NCBI RefSeq assembly: GCF_009760405.1
Contig: NZ_WRPP01000009.1
Span: forward strand, 1 to 64,000
Length of the DNA stretch: 64,000 bases
Origin: Nocardia terrae
GTDB taxonomy: Bacteria; Actinomycetota; Actinomycetes; Mycobacteriales; Mycobacteriaceae
Reading direction: 5' to 3'
A model generated the notes under the pieces. The model was not told the origin of the DNA. It searched no databases and saw nothing but the letters and a program-made list of their open reading frames with translations. Of this stretch, positions 44,938 through 53,600 are shown piece by piece; position 1 is the stretch's first letter, and every line of letters starts with the position of its first letter. The translations under genes and the position numbers were made by a program.

Positions 44938-45180
44938 CTCCACGGTGCCAGGCGTTGGTGGCCCGCAGCCTGGAGCGCCGACGTCATAGTCTTCGAAAGG
45001 GATTCGCGCAGGAAGACCAAGCCCAGGGCTAATGGCAAGCTCGGGCCGCAAGGGCGCTCCGGCCACCTAAGGGGAAGCGATGCTGCGCAAGACGGTCTAC
45101 GCCTTGGAGCCTTCGGCGCACCGAGGCACCGCGTATGGACGCCGCCGACAAGACCGATCAGACATGTGCGGATTGACCTT

Positions 45181-45441
45181 TCACCGAGCGTGCTCGACAT
45201 TCTGCGAAGGCAGCGCGGCCCGCGGCCTACCTCCGTTATGCCGTCGCCCGGCAGCCACCACGGCCCGGGAGGAGACGGTGCTGAAGCCCTCGCGTTCAAG
45301 CCGGGCCAAGATTCGGTGCACCGGCACCGAATCTTCCGGCAACTTCGAGGATTCCGGGCTGAGCGCCGTGTAGCACATCAGCGCCCACGCCATGCACCCG
45401 CCGACACCGACCCCCGTCAGGAATATCACGAGCGTAACCAT
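45181..45441 (-). CDS. Small membrane protein, end of coupled operon
   Basis: An 86-residue protein beginning MVTLVIFLTGVGVGGCMAWA, one hydrophobic segment with a possible lipobox-like GGC, then a hydrophilic tail. The ATG at 45441 overlaps the previous stop by one base (TGATG) and GGAGG lies upstream. It is the last of four coupled genes. Not recognised. Confidence 0.55.
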   Translation of the reverse strand: MVTLVIFLTGVGVGGCMAWALMCYTALSPESSKLPEDSVPVHRILARLEREGFSTVSSRAVVAAGRRHNGGRPRAALPSQNVEHAR

Positions 45442-45722
45442 CACAAGCCTCCTCTTGCGCGTGGATCTACCTCTGAAAGCAGGGAAGACCGACCCTGTTT
45501 GGGGCCGGTCCGGGCGGACTGCGCTGCCGGGTCGTCCCAGAGCCACGAGCAAGGAAGTTTCGGCATCCTCGGCTCGACTCGGTCGTCAACGGTTACGGTC
45601 ACCGCCAGGCCGGTAGTGGACAGTGCGATCGCGACTTCCGCGATTTGCTCCTGACCCCCTTGGAAATCCGCGATCAGCGGCCCGAACTCCAGGTGTAGAT
45701 GCAGCATCAGGTTGGGAGTCAT
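45441..45722 (-). CDS. Hypothetical coupled operon protein
   Basis: A 93-residue protein from the ATG at 45722 (MTPNLMLHLHLEFGPLIADF). A strand-rich first half with AVTVTVDDRVEPRMP, and a disordered C-terminus. It overlaps the previous gene by ATGA and the next by one base. No family recognised. Confidence 0.55.
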   Translation of the reverse strand: MTPNLMLHLHLEFGPLIADFQGGQEQIAEVAIALSTTGLAVTVTVDDRVEPRMPKLPCSWLWDDPAAQSARTGPKQGRSSLLSEVDPRARGGL

Positions 45723-46084
45723 CGGTTGCCACCGCCCAAACCGGGCAGAAACGCTGTGGAGACACCGGGTGCGGAGTGGCGCGGCCATCGCCCTAGCGGG
45801 TCAAGAGTCCATACGTCGACGTAGCCTCGGACAACGTCCATCCAGCCAGCCACATGCAGGACCGAGGGCACCACCAGCGCGGTGATCCCCGACAGCTCGA
45901 AGCTCGCGAACAGAGGGGCGAAGCCGGCATCGGAGTTGGTGGTGAGGGTGCCACGCAATTCGAAACCAAGACGCGCGGCGAGCTCGCAAATGCGCTCGGT
46001 CTCAACGGACACGAGCTGATCGGACTTGTCCGTGCGAAGCACCGCGTAGGCACACGGTCGGCGCTCGCTTGCGGCACCGGTCAT
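45719..46084 (-). CDS. Resolvase-fold protein lacking catalytic serine
   Basis: A 121-residue protein. The pattern AYAVLRTDKSDQL, ELAARLGFELRGTL, GITALVVPSVLHVAGW and VDVWTLDPLGRWP follows the strand-helix order of a serine-resolvase catalytic domain. The catalytic Ser-containing motif (YxRVS) is replaced by VLRTDK and there is no DNA-binding domain. The 57410-57757 protein has the same layout. Start at 46084 overlaps the previous stop. It is probably a non-catalytic regulator or nucleotide-binding derivative. Confidence 0.55.
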   Translation of the reverse strand: MTGAASERRPCAYAVLRTDKSDQLVSVETERICELAARLGFELRGTLTTNSDAGFAPLFASFELSGITALVVPSVLHVAGWMDVVRGYVDVWTLDPLGRWPRHSAPGVSTAFLPGLGGGNR

Positions 46085-46377
46085 CACGCACCCCCGACCT
46101 GCGCGTGGGAGGTCAGCATCGGCGCGCTGCGGGTATCGATGGGGCGGAATTCGAACATCACGTTGCCGACGACCTCGCACGGCGTGAGCCCCAAGGTTCT
46201 GGCCAGGCCCTCCAATACGCCGACGGCTTCGGCCAGCTGTATTGCCGCCACCGCCTGTTCTGTGGTGATGGTGCGACCAGGCATCCACGACACCACCCAC
46301 CCGCCTTGGCCGACCGATCGTGCTGAATGGTTCGTTTGGTCGCTGGTTATCAGCGCCCCGGCTACATGTACGGCCAT
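46084..46377 (-). CDS. Hypothetical protein heading coupled operon
   Basis: A 97-residue protein starting at 46377 (MAVHVAGALITSDQ). A helix with TEQAVAAIQLAEAVGVLEGL and a strand-rich end. Its stop overlaps the start of the resolvase-fold gene. It is the first gene of the four-gene operon divergent from the XRE/DUF397 pair. Not recognised. Confidence 0.55.
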   Translation of the reverse strand: MAVHVAGALITSDQTNHSARSVGQGGWVVSWMPGRTITTEQAVAAIQLAEAVGVLEGLARTLGLTPCEVVGNVMFEFRPIDTRSAPMLTSHAQVGGA

Positions 46378-46447
46378 CACCACAGCTCCCCTTCGGCAAT
46401 GTTTTCGCAGATCGGAATGCAAATAGTGACACAGATCATACGATGTC

Positions 46448-46460
46448 ATTTTAGTAAAAT
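46448..46460. promoter_or_regulatory. AT-rich operator palindrome
   Basis: ATTTTAGTAAAAT is a perfect palindrome around a central G in a high-GC genome, placed in the divergent region between the four-gene operon and the XRE regulator. It is probably the binding site of that regulator, or overlaps both promoters. Confidence 0.5.
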
Positions 46461-46544
46461 AAACAGTCCAATATTGATTCGTGATCGTGCGCACGTTTGT
46501 AGTAGGGTGTGGCGAGAAGTTCACCCTTGAGGAAGGGAGTGCTC

Positions 46545-47414
46545 GTGGCCGCGACATCGTCGGTCGTAGCGGATTGGGAGTTGCGCCTTCGCATTCGCGA
46601 GCAGGTTGAACGACATGGCTTGAAGGGCGGGGCAATCGCCAAGGCCCTCGGAATCACGCCGCAGTACTGGTCGAGCGTGACCGTCGGCAAGTTCCTGTTC
46701 CCTCGCGAACTGCTCGAGAAGACCCTCGACCTGCTGGAGTTCGACGAAGACGACCGGCGCGAACTACTGGCCTTGCGAGAGCTGGCGAAGGAGCGCGCGC
46801 CCTTCGCCGCGTACAGCGCGCTGTTCGGCGAACCGCTGATGCGGCTGTATGGGCTTGAGGCGGGAGCTCACGCTGTCAGAACGTTCGAAACCAATGTGGT
46901 GCCTGGTCTTCTGCAGACCGAGGACTACGCACGGGCCCTCATGCGGTCGACGGCAGCAACCAGGCCCACCGAAGCCGAGCAGCGAGTGCGCGCCCGAATG
47001 GATCGTCAGCGTCGCCTCGATCCGCCGGACGCGATGCAGTTGTCCGTGGTCATCGGTCAGGCCGTATTGATGTGCCAGGTCGGCGGCCCGCAGGTGCACC
47101 AGCAACAGCTGCTGCACCTGCGGAACTTCGCCGCGGATCATTCCAACACCATTGACCTGCGGGTGATCCCGTTCGAGGCCGGCGACTCGCTCGCCGGACT
47201 GAACGCGGCAACGTTCCATCTCCTGGACTTCCAGAGCGCGCGGCTACCAACCGTAGGCTGGTTGGAGACGGCAATCTATGGGGAACTCACCGAAGATCCA
47301 CGCAAAGTGGACGCACTGGAGTACCTCTACGAGCAAGCCAGGGCAATAGCCCTGAGCGGAGACGACTCCCTGCAGTTCATCGATCGCATCGCAAGTCAGA
47401 TAGGGCAAACGTGA
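46545..47414 (+). CDS. XRE-family regulator with DUF5753 domain
   Basis: A protein of 289 residues from the GTG at 46545 (AGGAAGGGAG upstream). The helix-turn-helix is at residues about 12-60 (GGAIAKALGITPQYWSSVT). The DUF5753 region contains VRTFETNVVPGLLQTEDYA and YLYEQARAIALS. This class pairs with DUF397 proteins throughout actinobacteria and often controls development or defence genes. It overlaps its DUF397 partner by GTGA. The four-gene operon diverges from it and is its likely target. Confidence 0.85.
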   Translation: MAATSSVVADWELRLRIREQVERHGLKGGAIAKALGITPQYWSSVTVGKFLFPRELLEKTLDLLEFDEDDRRELLALRELAKERAPFAAYSALFGEPLMRLYGLEAGAHAVRTFETNVVPGLLQTEDYARALMRSTAATRPTEAEQRVRARMDRQRRLDPPDAMQLSVVIGQAVLMCQVGGPQVHQQQLLHLRNFAADHSNTIDLRVIPFEAGDSLAGLNAATFHLLDFQSARLPTVGWLETAIYGELTEDPRKVDALEYLYEQARAIALSGDDSLQFIDRIASQIGQT

Positions 47415-47746
47415 GCACCGAATTCTTCAAATCCACCCACAGCGGAGCGAACCAAAGCTGCGTCGAGGTCTCTCATCGCGCGGATGTCGTCCTGATCCGG
47501 GACAGTAAGTACGTTGGGCCATCCGAGATTCGGCCTATAGTGATGATCCCGTCCGCGCGCTGGACCCAGTTCCTGGACCTCGCCATTGGAGGCAATTCCG
47601 GCGAGCTTGGCGATCTGGCTGTGCAGGTGCATAAGGACGGCGGCGCATCGATCACGAGCCCCGGTCAGACCTTGGAGTACACCGCAGATGAATGGGATGC
47701 CTTCCTGAAGGGTGTTGTCGACCGGCAGTTCGACAGATCGGAATAG
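47411..47746 (+). CDS. DUF397 protein
   Basis: A 111-residue protein with the DUF397 hallmarks FFKSTHSGANQSCVEVSH near the start, VLIRDSK, and EWDAFLKGV at the end. It is translationally coupled to the XRE/DUF5753 regulator. Members of the family act as antagonists or partners of the adjacent regulator. Confidence 0.82.
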   Translation: MSTEFFKSTHSGANQSCVEVSHRADVVLIRDSKYVGPSEIRPIVMIPSARWTQFLDLAIGGNSGELGDLAVQVHKDGGASITSPGQTLEYTADEWDAFLKGVVDRQFDRSE

Positions 47747-47778
47747 GTTCAAGGCGTCGGGTCGCCGAATGCTGAAAT

Positions 47779-47841
47779 GCCCTGGGCCACTGTCGAAGAG
47801 CCTTCAGGCGACGTCACGATGAGACCGGGATGGCCCAGGGC
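47779..47841. terminator. Long-loop inverted repeat after DUF397 gene
   Basis: Arms GCCCTGGGCCA (47779-47789) and its complement (47831-47841) are perfect, separated by 41 bases. They lie between the DUF397 stop and the TetR stop, a convergent position suited to a bidirectional terminator. No clear T-run follows, so a structured RNA or protein site is also possible. Confidence 0.45.
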
Positions 47842-47976
47842 TGTTGACCTTCGGCTAGATCACTATGGCTGCTGCCGACTGCGCGGGAACCGGCTGATTA
47901 GAGCTCATTGGCGTGGACGATAGTCAGACGGTGTCGCGTAGCGATACCCGGATTCGACCAGAGGTGTTCTGTTCGG

Positions 47977-48597
47977 CTAGTAGCGGGGTCGTAGTCCGTC
48001 GAGGATGATACCCGCGATGTGTGTCGCGCGGCCTGGGTCGGTTTGCGTGTTGGCGTGGTGGATCGCGGTGAACGCGCCCGCGACGAGTGCCATGACCTCC
48101 TCGACGGTGATGTCATCACGGACAAGGCCAGCGGTACGCGCTCGGTTGAGCAGGTCGGAGACATGACCGGTTAGCGCCGTGGCGACCTCGGGTGCCACGA
48201 TACGTAGGTCGAACTCCGCAGCGGCGAGCGCGCTTTTGACAGCGCTGTTCTCGGCACCGTTGGCCATCATTCGTGCCAGCAGCGTGAATACCGCGGCGGG
48301 GTCGTCGCCATCGGCCAGTGCCGCGGCCTCTGCCACCAGCGTTTCGAGCTGATCGATCGAGACCGCAAGGTAAAGCGCCTCTTTGGTGGGAAAGTGCCGA
48401 TGAACAGTCCCCGGGCCGACACCGGCCTGTCGTGCGATCTCGTCGAGCGGAACACTGAGCCCTTCCCTGGCGAACAGCTGCTGTGCGGCATGCAGGACGG
48501 CCTGGCGGTTGCGGCGTGCGTCAGCGCGCAACCCGCGGGGGATGCTGTGCGGATTCGTAGAATCGATCGGAATGTGCTGGGGCTGTTGCTTGTTCAT
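47977..48597 (-). CDS. TetR-family repressor
   Basis: A 206-residue protein. After a 20-residue lead, the HTH domain is ARRNRQAVLHAAQQLFAREG, then LDEIARQAGVGPGTVHRHFP; the C-terminal ligand domain is helical. It is divergent from the SnoaL-like gene, with two matching 20-bp sites in between. It most likely represses itself and that gene. Confidence 0.85.
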   Translation of the reverse strand: MNKQQPQHIPIDSTNPHSIPRGLRADARRNRQAVLHAAQQLFAREGLSVPLDEIARQAGVGPGTVHRHFPTKEALYLAVSIDQLETLVAEAAALADGDDPAAVFTLLARMMANGAENSAVKSALAAAEFDLRIVAPEVATALTGHVSDLLNRARTAGLVRDDITVEEVMALVAGAFTAIHHANTQTDPGRATHIAGIILDGLRPRY

Positions 48598-48610
48598 CGC
48601 ACGTCTAGCT

Positions 48611-48663
48611 TAACCGGGGCGACGCCCCGTATGCTGACTTCTATAACCGGGGCGCCGCACCGT
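48611..48663. promoter_or_regulatory. Two tandem TetR operators
   Basis: TAACCGGGGCGACGCCCCGT (48611-48630) and TAACCGGGGCGCCGCACCGT (48644-48663) match at 18 of 20 positions, 33 bases apart. The first is a near-perfect dyad around GAC. They fill the gap between the tetR start (48597) and the SnoaL gene. Confidence 0.75.
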
Positions 48664-48706
48664 TTACGGCGAGTCGGTACCAGGATTCCCTCGCAGAGGA
48701 CCTCTC

Positions 48707-49075
48707 ATGACCATGCTCGATCCCGGAGCCGTTGTGCGGCGGTTGCAGGAGTGCTTCAACACGCGGCAGTTCGACCAGGCCGACGACCTGCACACCCCCG
48801 ACTTTTTCAGTCACACGCTCGGCACCACAGGATTCGAGGCCGGCAAGAACGCCTGGCGCAGTCTTGTCAGCCAGTTCCCCCACATCCAGGTCGTCGCCGA
48901 AGATGTTCTGGTCGACCATGACCGGGTTGCAGTTCGCTCGACGGTTGAAGGCATCCCGGTCCCGGACAGCGCACCGCGTCCGATGCTGATCGAGATCTTC
49001 CGTATCGACAACGGCCGAATCGCCGAGAACTGGGCGGTCGGTACGGGACTGCCCTACAGTGCAGAAACCCTGTAG
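48707..49075 (+). CDS. SnoaL-like/NTF2-fold protein
   Basis: A 122-residue protein with the cyclase-like pattern: a first helix (RRLQECFNTRQFDQADDLHT), TPDFFSH, RSLVSQFPHIQVVAEDVLV and ENWAVGTGLP. Members are isomerases, cyclases or binding proteins for small polyketide-like or steroid-like molecules. The catalytic role cannot be told from sequence. Regulated by the divergent TetR. Confidence 0.7.
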   Translation: MTMLDPGAVVRRLQECFNTRQFDQADDLHTPDFFSHTLGTTGFEAGKNAWRSLVSQFPHIQVVAEDVLVDHDRVAVRSTVEGIPVPDSAPRPMLIEIFRIDNGRIAENWAVGTGLPYSAETL

Positions 49076-49309
49076 GAAGGTTCCTGCGCGAACAGCGTCG
49101 TATCTGCCAATGCGGAGATCCCCCTCAGCACAGCGATCCCCGGGTGACTACGACGTGCTACTCAACCGTTCGCCGCCATCTGGTATTCGCTTTTACCGGT
49201 CGGACGTTCCTGGATGGCACCGAGGCGATTGAGGTTGAGGTGTCTGTCAATGTCGTCTTGGCGATCTACGATCAGCGCGCCAAATTCTGCGAGTGCTGCA
49301 TGAGATAGC

Positions 49310-50227
49310 TCAGGTCCCTTTGCGGATGCGTGCCGTAATCTGGCGGCCGGTGTGGCGATGAACGTGCCCGTCGATCGTGGGTATGCCCAACGCATCAGCC
49401 AGAGTGGTGGCGTATAGATCGATAGCGGACTCCACGAGGTCGGTGAGGTCGGCGATAGCAGAGCGTGCCCGGTACCAAGCGGCGACAAAGGTACCGATTC
49501 CTACAGCGACAGCGGGCCACCAACCCGTCCACGCACCCACAACTGTATAAAGGACCGCCCATCCACCGAGGGTGGTCGTTTGATCGAATGCGGCACGGGC
49601 AGTGGTGATGTCGGTACGGATCGCGTCAGGAAGAAGCGGCCAGAGTCGGGGCCAAGTACTCGCCAAATCGAGTCCGTATTGGTTCTCGACACGGGTCCCG
49701 GTTGCAGCAACCCGATCGCCGATCCAGGTGGGTCGCTGTGGCGGTGCGAGGCAGATGCGGTTGCGTCGCACCGCCGGATCGTTTGGAAGGACCTGGTTCC
49801 ACCGATACAGCAACCGCATCACTGAGGCGGGTGCTGTCGGTGACGCAGTCGTGCCCAACGCGGCTTGTTCGGCGGCGATCCAGCGTTGCCTGCGCCACCA
49901 CGTGAGTGGCTTGCCCAACCATGTAAGACGGTGCGAAAGCCATATGTGAGAAATCGCCCAGCCGGTACCGTTCGCAGCGAATCCAGCCGCAGCGGCGGCC
50001 AGGAGGACCGCAGCCACCGCTAGAGCGACCGTGACATTGCCTCGTCCGGCGACAGTCTGCGTTCGGTCGCTCAGTAACGATGTCAGGGCCGTGAGGTCGT
50101 TCCACCTCCGATTGCGGAGCAGGTATCCGCATGCCGCAGTGGCAAGCAGCAGAAGCCCCGGCAAGACCAGCAACGTCATCCACTTCTCGGCCAGCTTCTT
50201 CGCCAGCTCACCTATGAACGTCGACAT
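49310..50227 (-). CDS. Membrane partner of TPR-CHAT protease
   Basis: A 305-residue protein from the ATG at 50227 (GGGAG upstream), beginning MSTFIGELAKKLAEKWMTLL. Hydrophobic helices lie at about 18-36, 66-92, 215-232 and 238-255, with cytoplasmic stretches rich in Arg and Trp between. The C-terminus ends in a basic stretch (HRHTGRQITARIRKG). It follows the 113-residue gene by 11 bases and both diverge from the TPR-CHAT gene. It is a candidate effector or anchor acted on by the protease. I cannot name the family. Confidence 0.6.
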   Translation of the reverse strand: MSTFIGELAKKLAEKWMTLLVLPGLLLLATAACGYLLRNRRWNDLTALTSLLSDRTQTVAGRGNVTVALAVAAVLLAAAAAGFAANGTGWAISHIWLSHRLTWLGKPLTWWRRQRWIAAEQAALGTTASPTAPASVMRLLYRWNQVLPNDPAVRRNRICLAPPQRPTWIGDRVAATGTRVENQYGLDLASTWPRLWPLLPDAIRTDITTARAAFDQTTTLGGWAVLYTVVGAWTGWWPAVAVGIGTFVAAWYRARSAIADLTDLVESAIDLYATTLADALGIPTIDGHVHRHTGRQITARIRKGT

Positions 50228-50238
50228 GGCGCCACTCC

Positions 50239-50580
50239 CTAGATCAGCCGCATGTTGCGTGGACTGGAACGGGACCGATGACATTCGGGAATCGGTCCAC
50301 TGGGTTCACGCTGAGATCGCCTGCCGCACACCGGATCGTAGGGGCACTCGAAGCTCTCCCGAAGCGGCCGTGAGGAACCCAGACCAGGCAAGCTGGTCCG
50401 TTCGTCCAGATCAGGACCGTCGAGGTCTCGCAGCAATGACGACAGCCGATGCGTGATATCGACTCCAGCCGAGGCGTCGGCGACCAGATCTTCCACCTCA
50501 TTGGCTCGTGCCTGCTTCGCTGCGGCCTGCCGCAATTCGGGTAGAAGTTCACACAGTTGGGCCAAACCCGTCGGCGTCAT
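50239..50580 (-). CDS. Small helical/cysteine protein in CHAT module
   Basis: A 113-residue protein. The first 60 residues are helical (LAQLCELLPELRQAAAKQAR). The C-terminal part has CPYDPVCGRR and, later, PIPECH, a possible zinc site. It is divergent from the TPR-CHAT gene and leads the two-gene unit with the membrane protein. Short sensor or adaptor is the inferred role. Confidence 0.55.
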   Translation of the reverse strand: MTPTGLAQLCELLPELRQAAAKQARANEVEDLVADASAGVDITHRLSSLLRDLDGPDLDERTSLPGLGSSRPLRESFECPYDPVCGRRSQREPSGPIPECHRSRSSPRNMRLI

Positions 50581-50670
50581 CTCGGTACCACCAGCTCCAT
50601 CTTGTGATCATCTGAACAAGGGTGCAATAAGTATCCGATCATGCGCCGTGAGTCGGCAGGGAAGAGGTCG

Positions 50671-53600
50671 ATGTTGAACGGGTTCGGTGAAGCCTCGAAT
50701 CCTCATGTGGCAGAACTGCTTCAGAAGGCCCTTGACGCTCACGATGTCCGGTACGCGGATGAGGCCATCGCGTTACTCGTCGAGGCGATACGAACCAGCA
50801 CAGTCGATGAACCCCGTGGCGCGAAGGAGCTGCTCGACCTCACTACTGCGTTCTTGGCGCGGTTCACCTTGGAGGAGGATTCGGCTGCGCTCGATGATGC
50901 GGTTCAGATCGCCCGTCTGGCCGTACAGGCTGTGCCCGACGGACACCCCATGCAGGTCGAGTGCTTGGACAGTCTGGGAGACACGTTGTGGATCAGGTTG
51001 ATTCATGCCGGCGATGCGGCTGACCTGGACGAAGCGCGACTTGTGTACCGGCAAGCTGTCGACAGAACGGACTCGGGGGACCCGAGTCTGGCGACGCGCC
51101 TGAACTACCTGCGAACTGCGCTGTGGCGAAGGTTCGGTGTGGTTGGAGATTCTGCGGACCTCGACGAGGCAATCAGGATCGGCCGCCGACTGGTCGATAC
51201 CACTGGTCCGGGCGACGTCAATCGGCCAAAGCACCTCAATGACCTGGGTGAGATGCTGCGCGTTCGGCACGACCTGCTCGGGGACGTTGTGGATCTCGAC
51301 GAAGCCGTAGAAACCGCGCAGCAAGCAGTCGATTCCACTGCACATGACCACCCTGAATGGACGCCCAGTCTGAATCTGTTGGCGACCGTGGCGCGGAGCC
51401 GATTCAACCTTTCGGGCAACCTGGATGACCTTGATACGGCGATCGTATCCGGGCGGCTCTTGATCGACGCGGTACCTGAAGGTGCCCGCCACCGCCTCAT
51501 TTTTGTTCTTCACCTGGCAGACGCACTGACGAATCGGTTCGAACTACGCGGCAACATCGATGATCTCAACGAGGCGATTCGGATCGGGTCTCAAAAGGGC
51601 ACCGCTGCTGTCGATGATCCGGTCCCCGCGAGGATCCTGAGCAACCTTCGGCTTGCGTTGCTGCACCGCTTCGGACGCAGCGGCGAGCTTGCGGACCTCG
51701 ACGAGGCTGTTCGTCTCGGGCGCGAGGCCCTCGTTGCTACGCCTGCGGGTCACCCGGATCTGGCACGACACCTGTGCAACCTCGGTACGACATTGCGCCT
51801 TCGTTTCACGCGAGTAGGCGATCAAGCTGATATCGACGAAGCCGTGGACGTCCTGCGCAAATCGGTAGAGATCGCGCCGCCCGCTTCGGCCGACTCGGCG
51901 GGATTCGTCAGCGAACTCGGAACCGCACTTTGGAATCGAGCGAGTCGAGTCGGCAGCAGGCAAGATCTCGACGAGGCAGTAATGCTCTCGACCCACGCCG
52001 TGGACATCACACCGAACGATGACCCTGCCTGGATCATAGTTATGTCTGGGCTTGGCGCTGCGCTGCACTACCGGTTTCTGGCCGTCGGAGACCTGCGGGA
52101 TCTGGACGAATCGATACAGGTCGCGAACCGGGTCTTAGAGGCCACCACACCACACCACCTCGACTGGCCGATGCATCTGCACAATCTGGGAACCGCGTAC
52201 CGGGAACGCTACCGTGTCGTAGGTGACATCGGAGACTTGGAAGAAGCAATTCTGCTTTCGAGGCAAGCAGTAGAGAGTGCCCCGATCCATGACTACGACC
52301 AGGCGTTGTATCTGAATAGTCTGGCTATCGCACTCCTTAGCCGCTTCGACCGGCTCGATAATGCATTAGACCTAGCGGAGGCCGTGCGGATCGGCCGCCA
52401 GGCGGTGTCCGCAGCTCCAATGGATCACCCTGATCGGGCACGATACCTCCACAACTTCGCCGCCGCGCTGCGTACGCAATTTCGCGTAACAGAGGATCGG
52501 TCATACCTAGAAGAAATGTTGGATGTCGCACGGGAAGCGGTCGAATCCTCCAACGATGGGAATCCGGCGCGAGCCTTGTATCTGGACTTCATGGGATACG
52601 CGTTGCGGATACGATTCGAGTATCTCGGCGAACTCGACGATCTCGATGCGGCCGTGCTCGCCGGACAGCATGCTCTCGAGATACTGCCGCCCCAACACCC
52701 CGATCGCGGAGTGATTCTGAACAACCTCGGCATGAATTTGCGCCGCCGTTTCGAGCTGTTAGGCAATTCGCGCGATCTGTACAACGCCAGGCTGATGTAT
52801 CGCGAAGGAGCTGGAATTCGTTCAGCACCACTGCAAGTCGTGCTCTACAACGCGGCAGGGTGGGGCGCAACGGAGAAACTCTGCGGAGACTACAGAGCCT
52901 CAACCAACGCCTACCGTCAGGCCGTGGAGCTGCTGCCTCAGATCGCTGGTCCGGCGCTGGCGCGCCCGGATCGTGAACACCTGTTGAACCAATCCAAGGA
53001 CTTGGCGTCGCGAGCAGCGGAAGCCGCAGCGGAAGCAGGTGACCCAGTGGCGGCGCTGAGCTTGTTGGAACAGGGGCGGGGCGTATTGCTCACACAAGCA
53101 CTGGAAGCGCGCACCGACATATCAGAACTGCAGGAACGACACCCCGATCTCGCTAACCGCTATACACAGGTTCGCGATGCGCTACTTCGGGACAACGCTT
53201 CCTTCATCGACCCACCAGCGGAGTTCGCGAGCCGAACGCAAGACATGAGCCGTGAACGGCGGCGGCTTGATTCCGAGCGCAACACACTTCTGGCCGAAAT
53301 TCGACGGTTACCCGGATTCTCGACCTTTCAGCTTCCGCCCGACGTGGAGGAACTTGGTCTACTCGCCGCAGAGGGGCCGGTCGTGGCAATTATCGTGGGC
53401 GCCGAAAGCGGAAAAGCGCTGATATGCACATCGGGGAGTGATTCATGCGGCAACCTGAAAGGCGAGGTAGAACTAGTCGATCTGCCCGCCGCGAACCAGA
53501 TCGCTGTTCTGGAACAGGTAACAATGTTCAGGGCTGCGACCCTTCCTCGTGCCTGGGGACGTGATCATGCACTACGTGCTGTGCTCGGATGGCTTTGGGA

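Noticed and set aside
49310..50227. Membrane partner of CHAT as a bacterial gasdermin
   Set aside because: It has several clear hydrophobic helices through the length and no gasdermin-like strand pattern or N-terminal Cys palmitoylation site.
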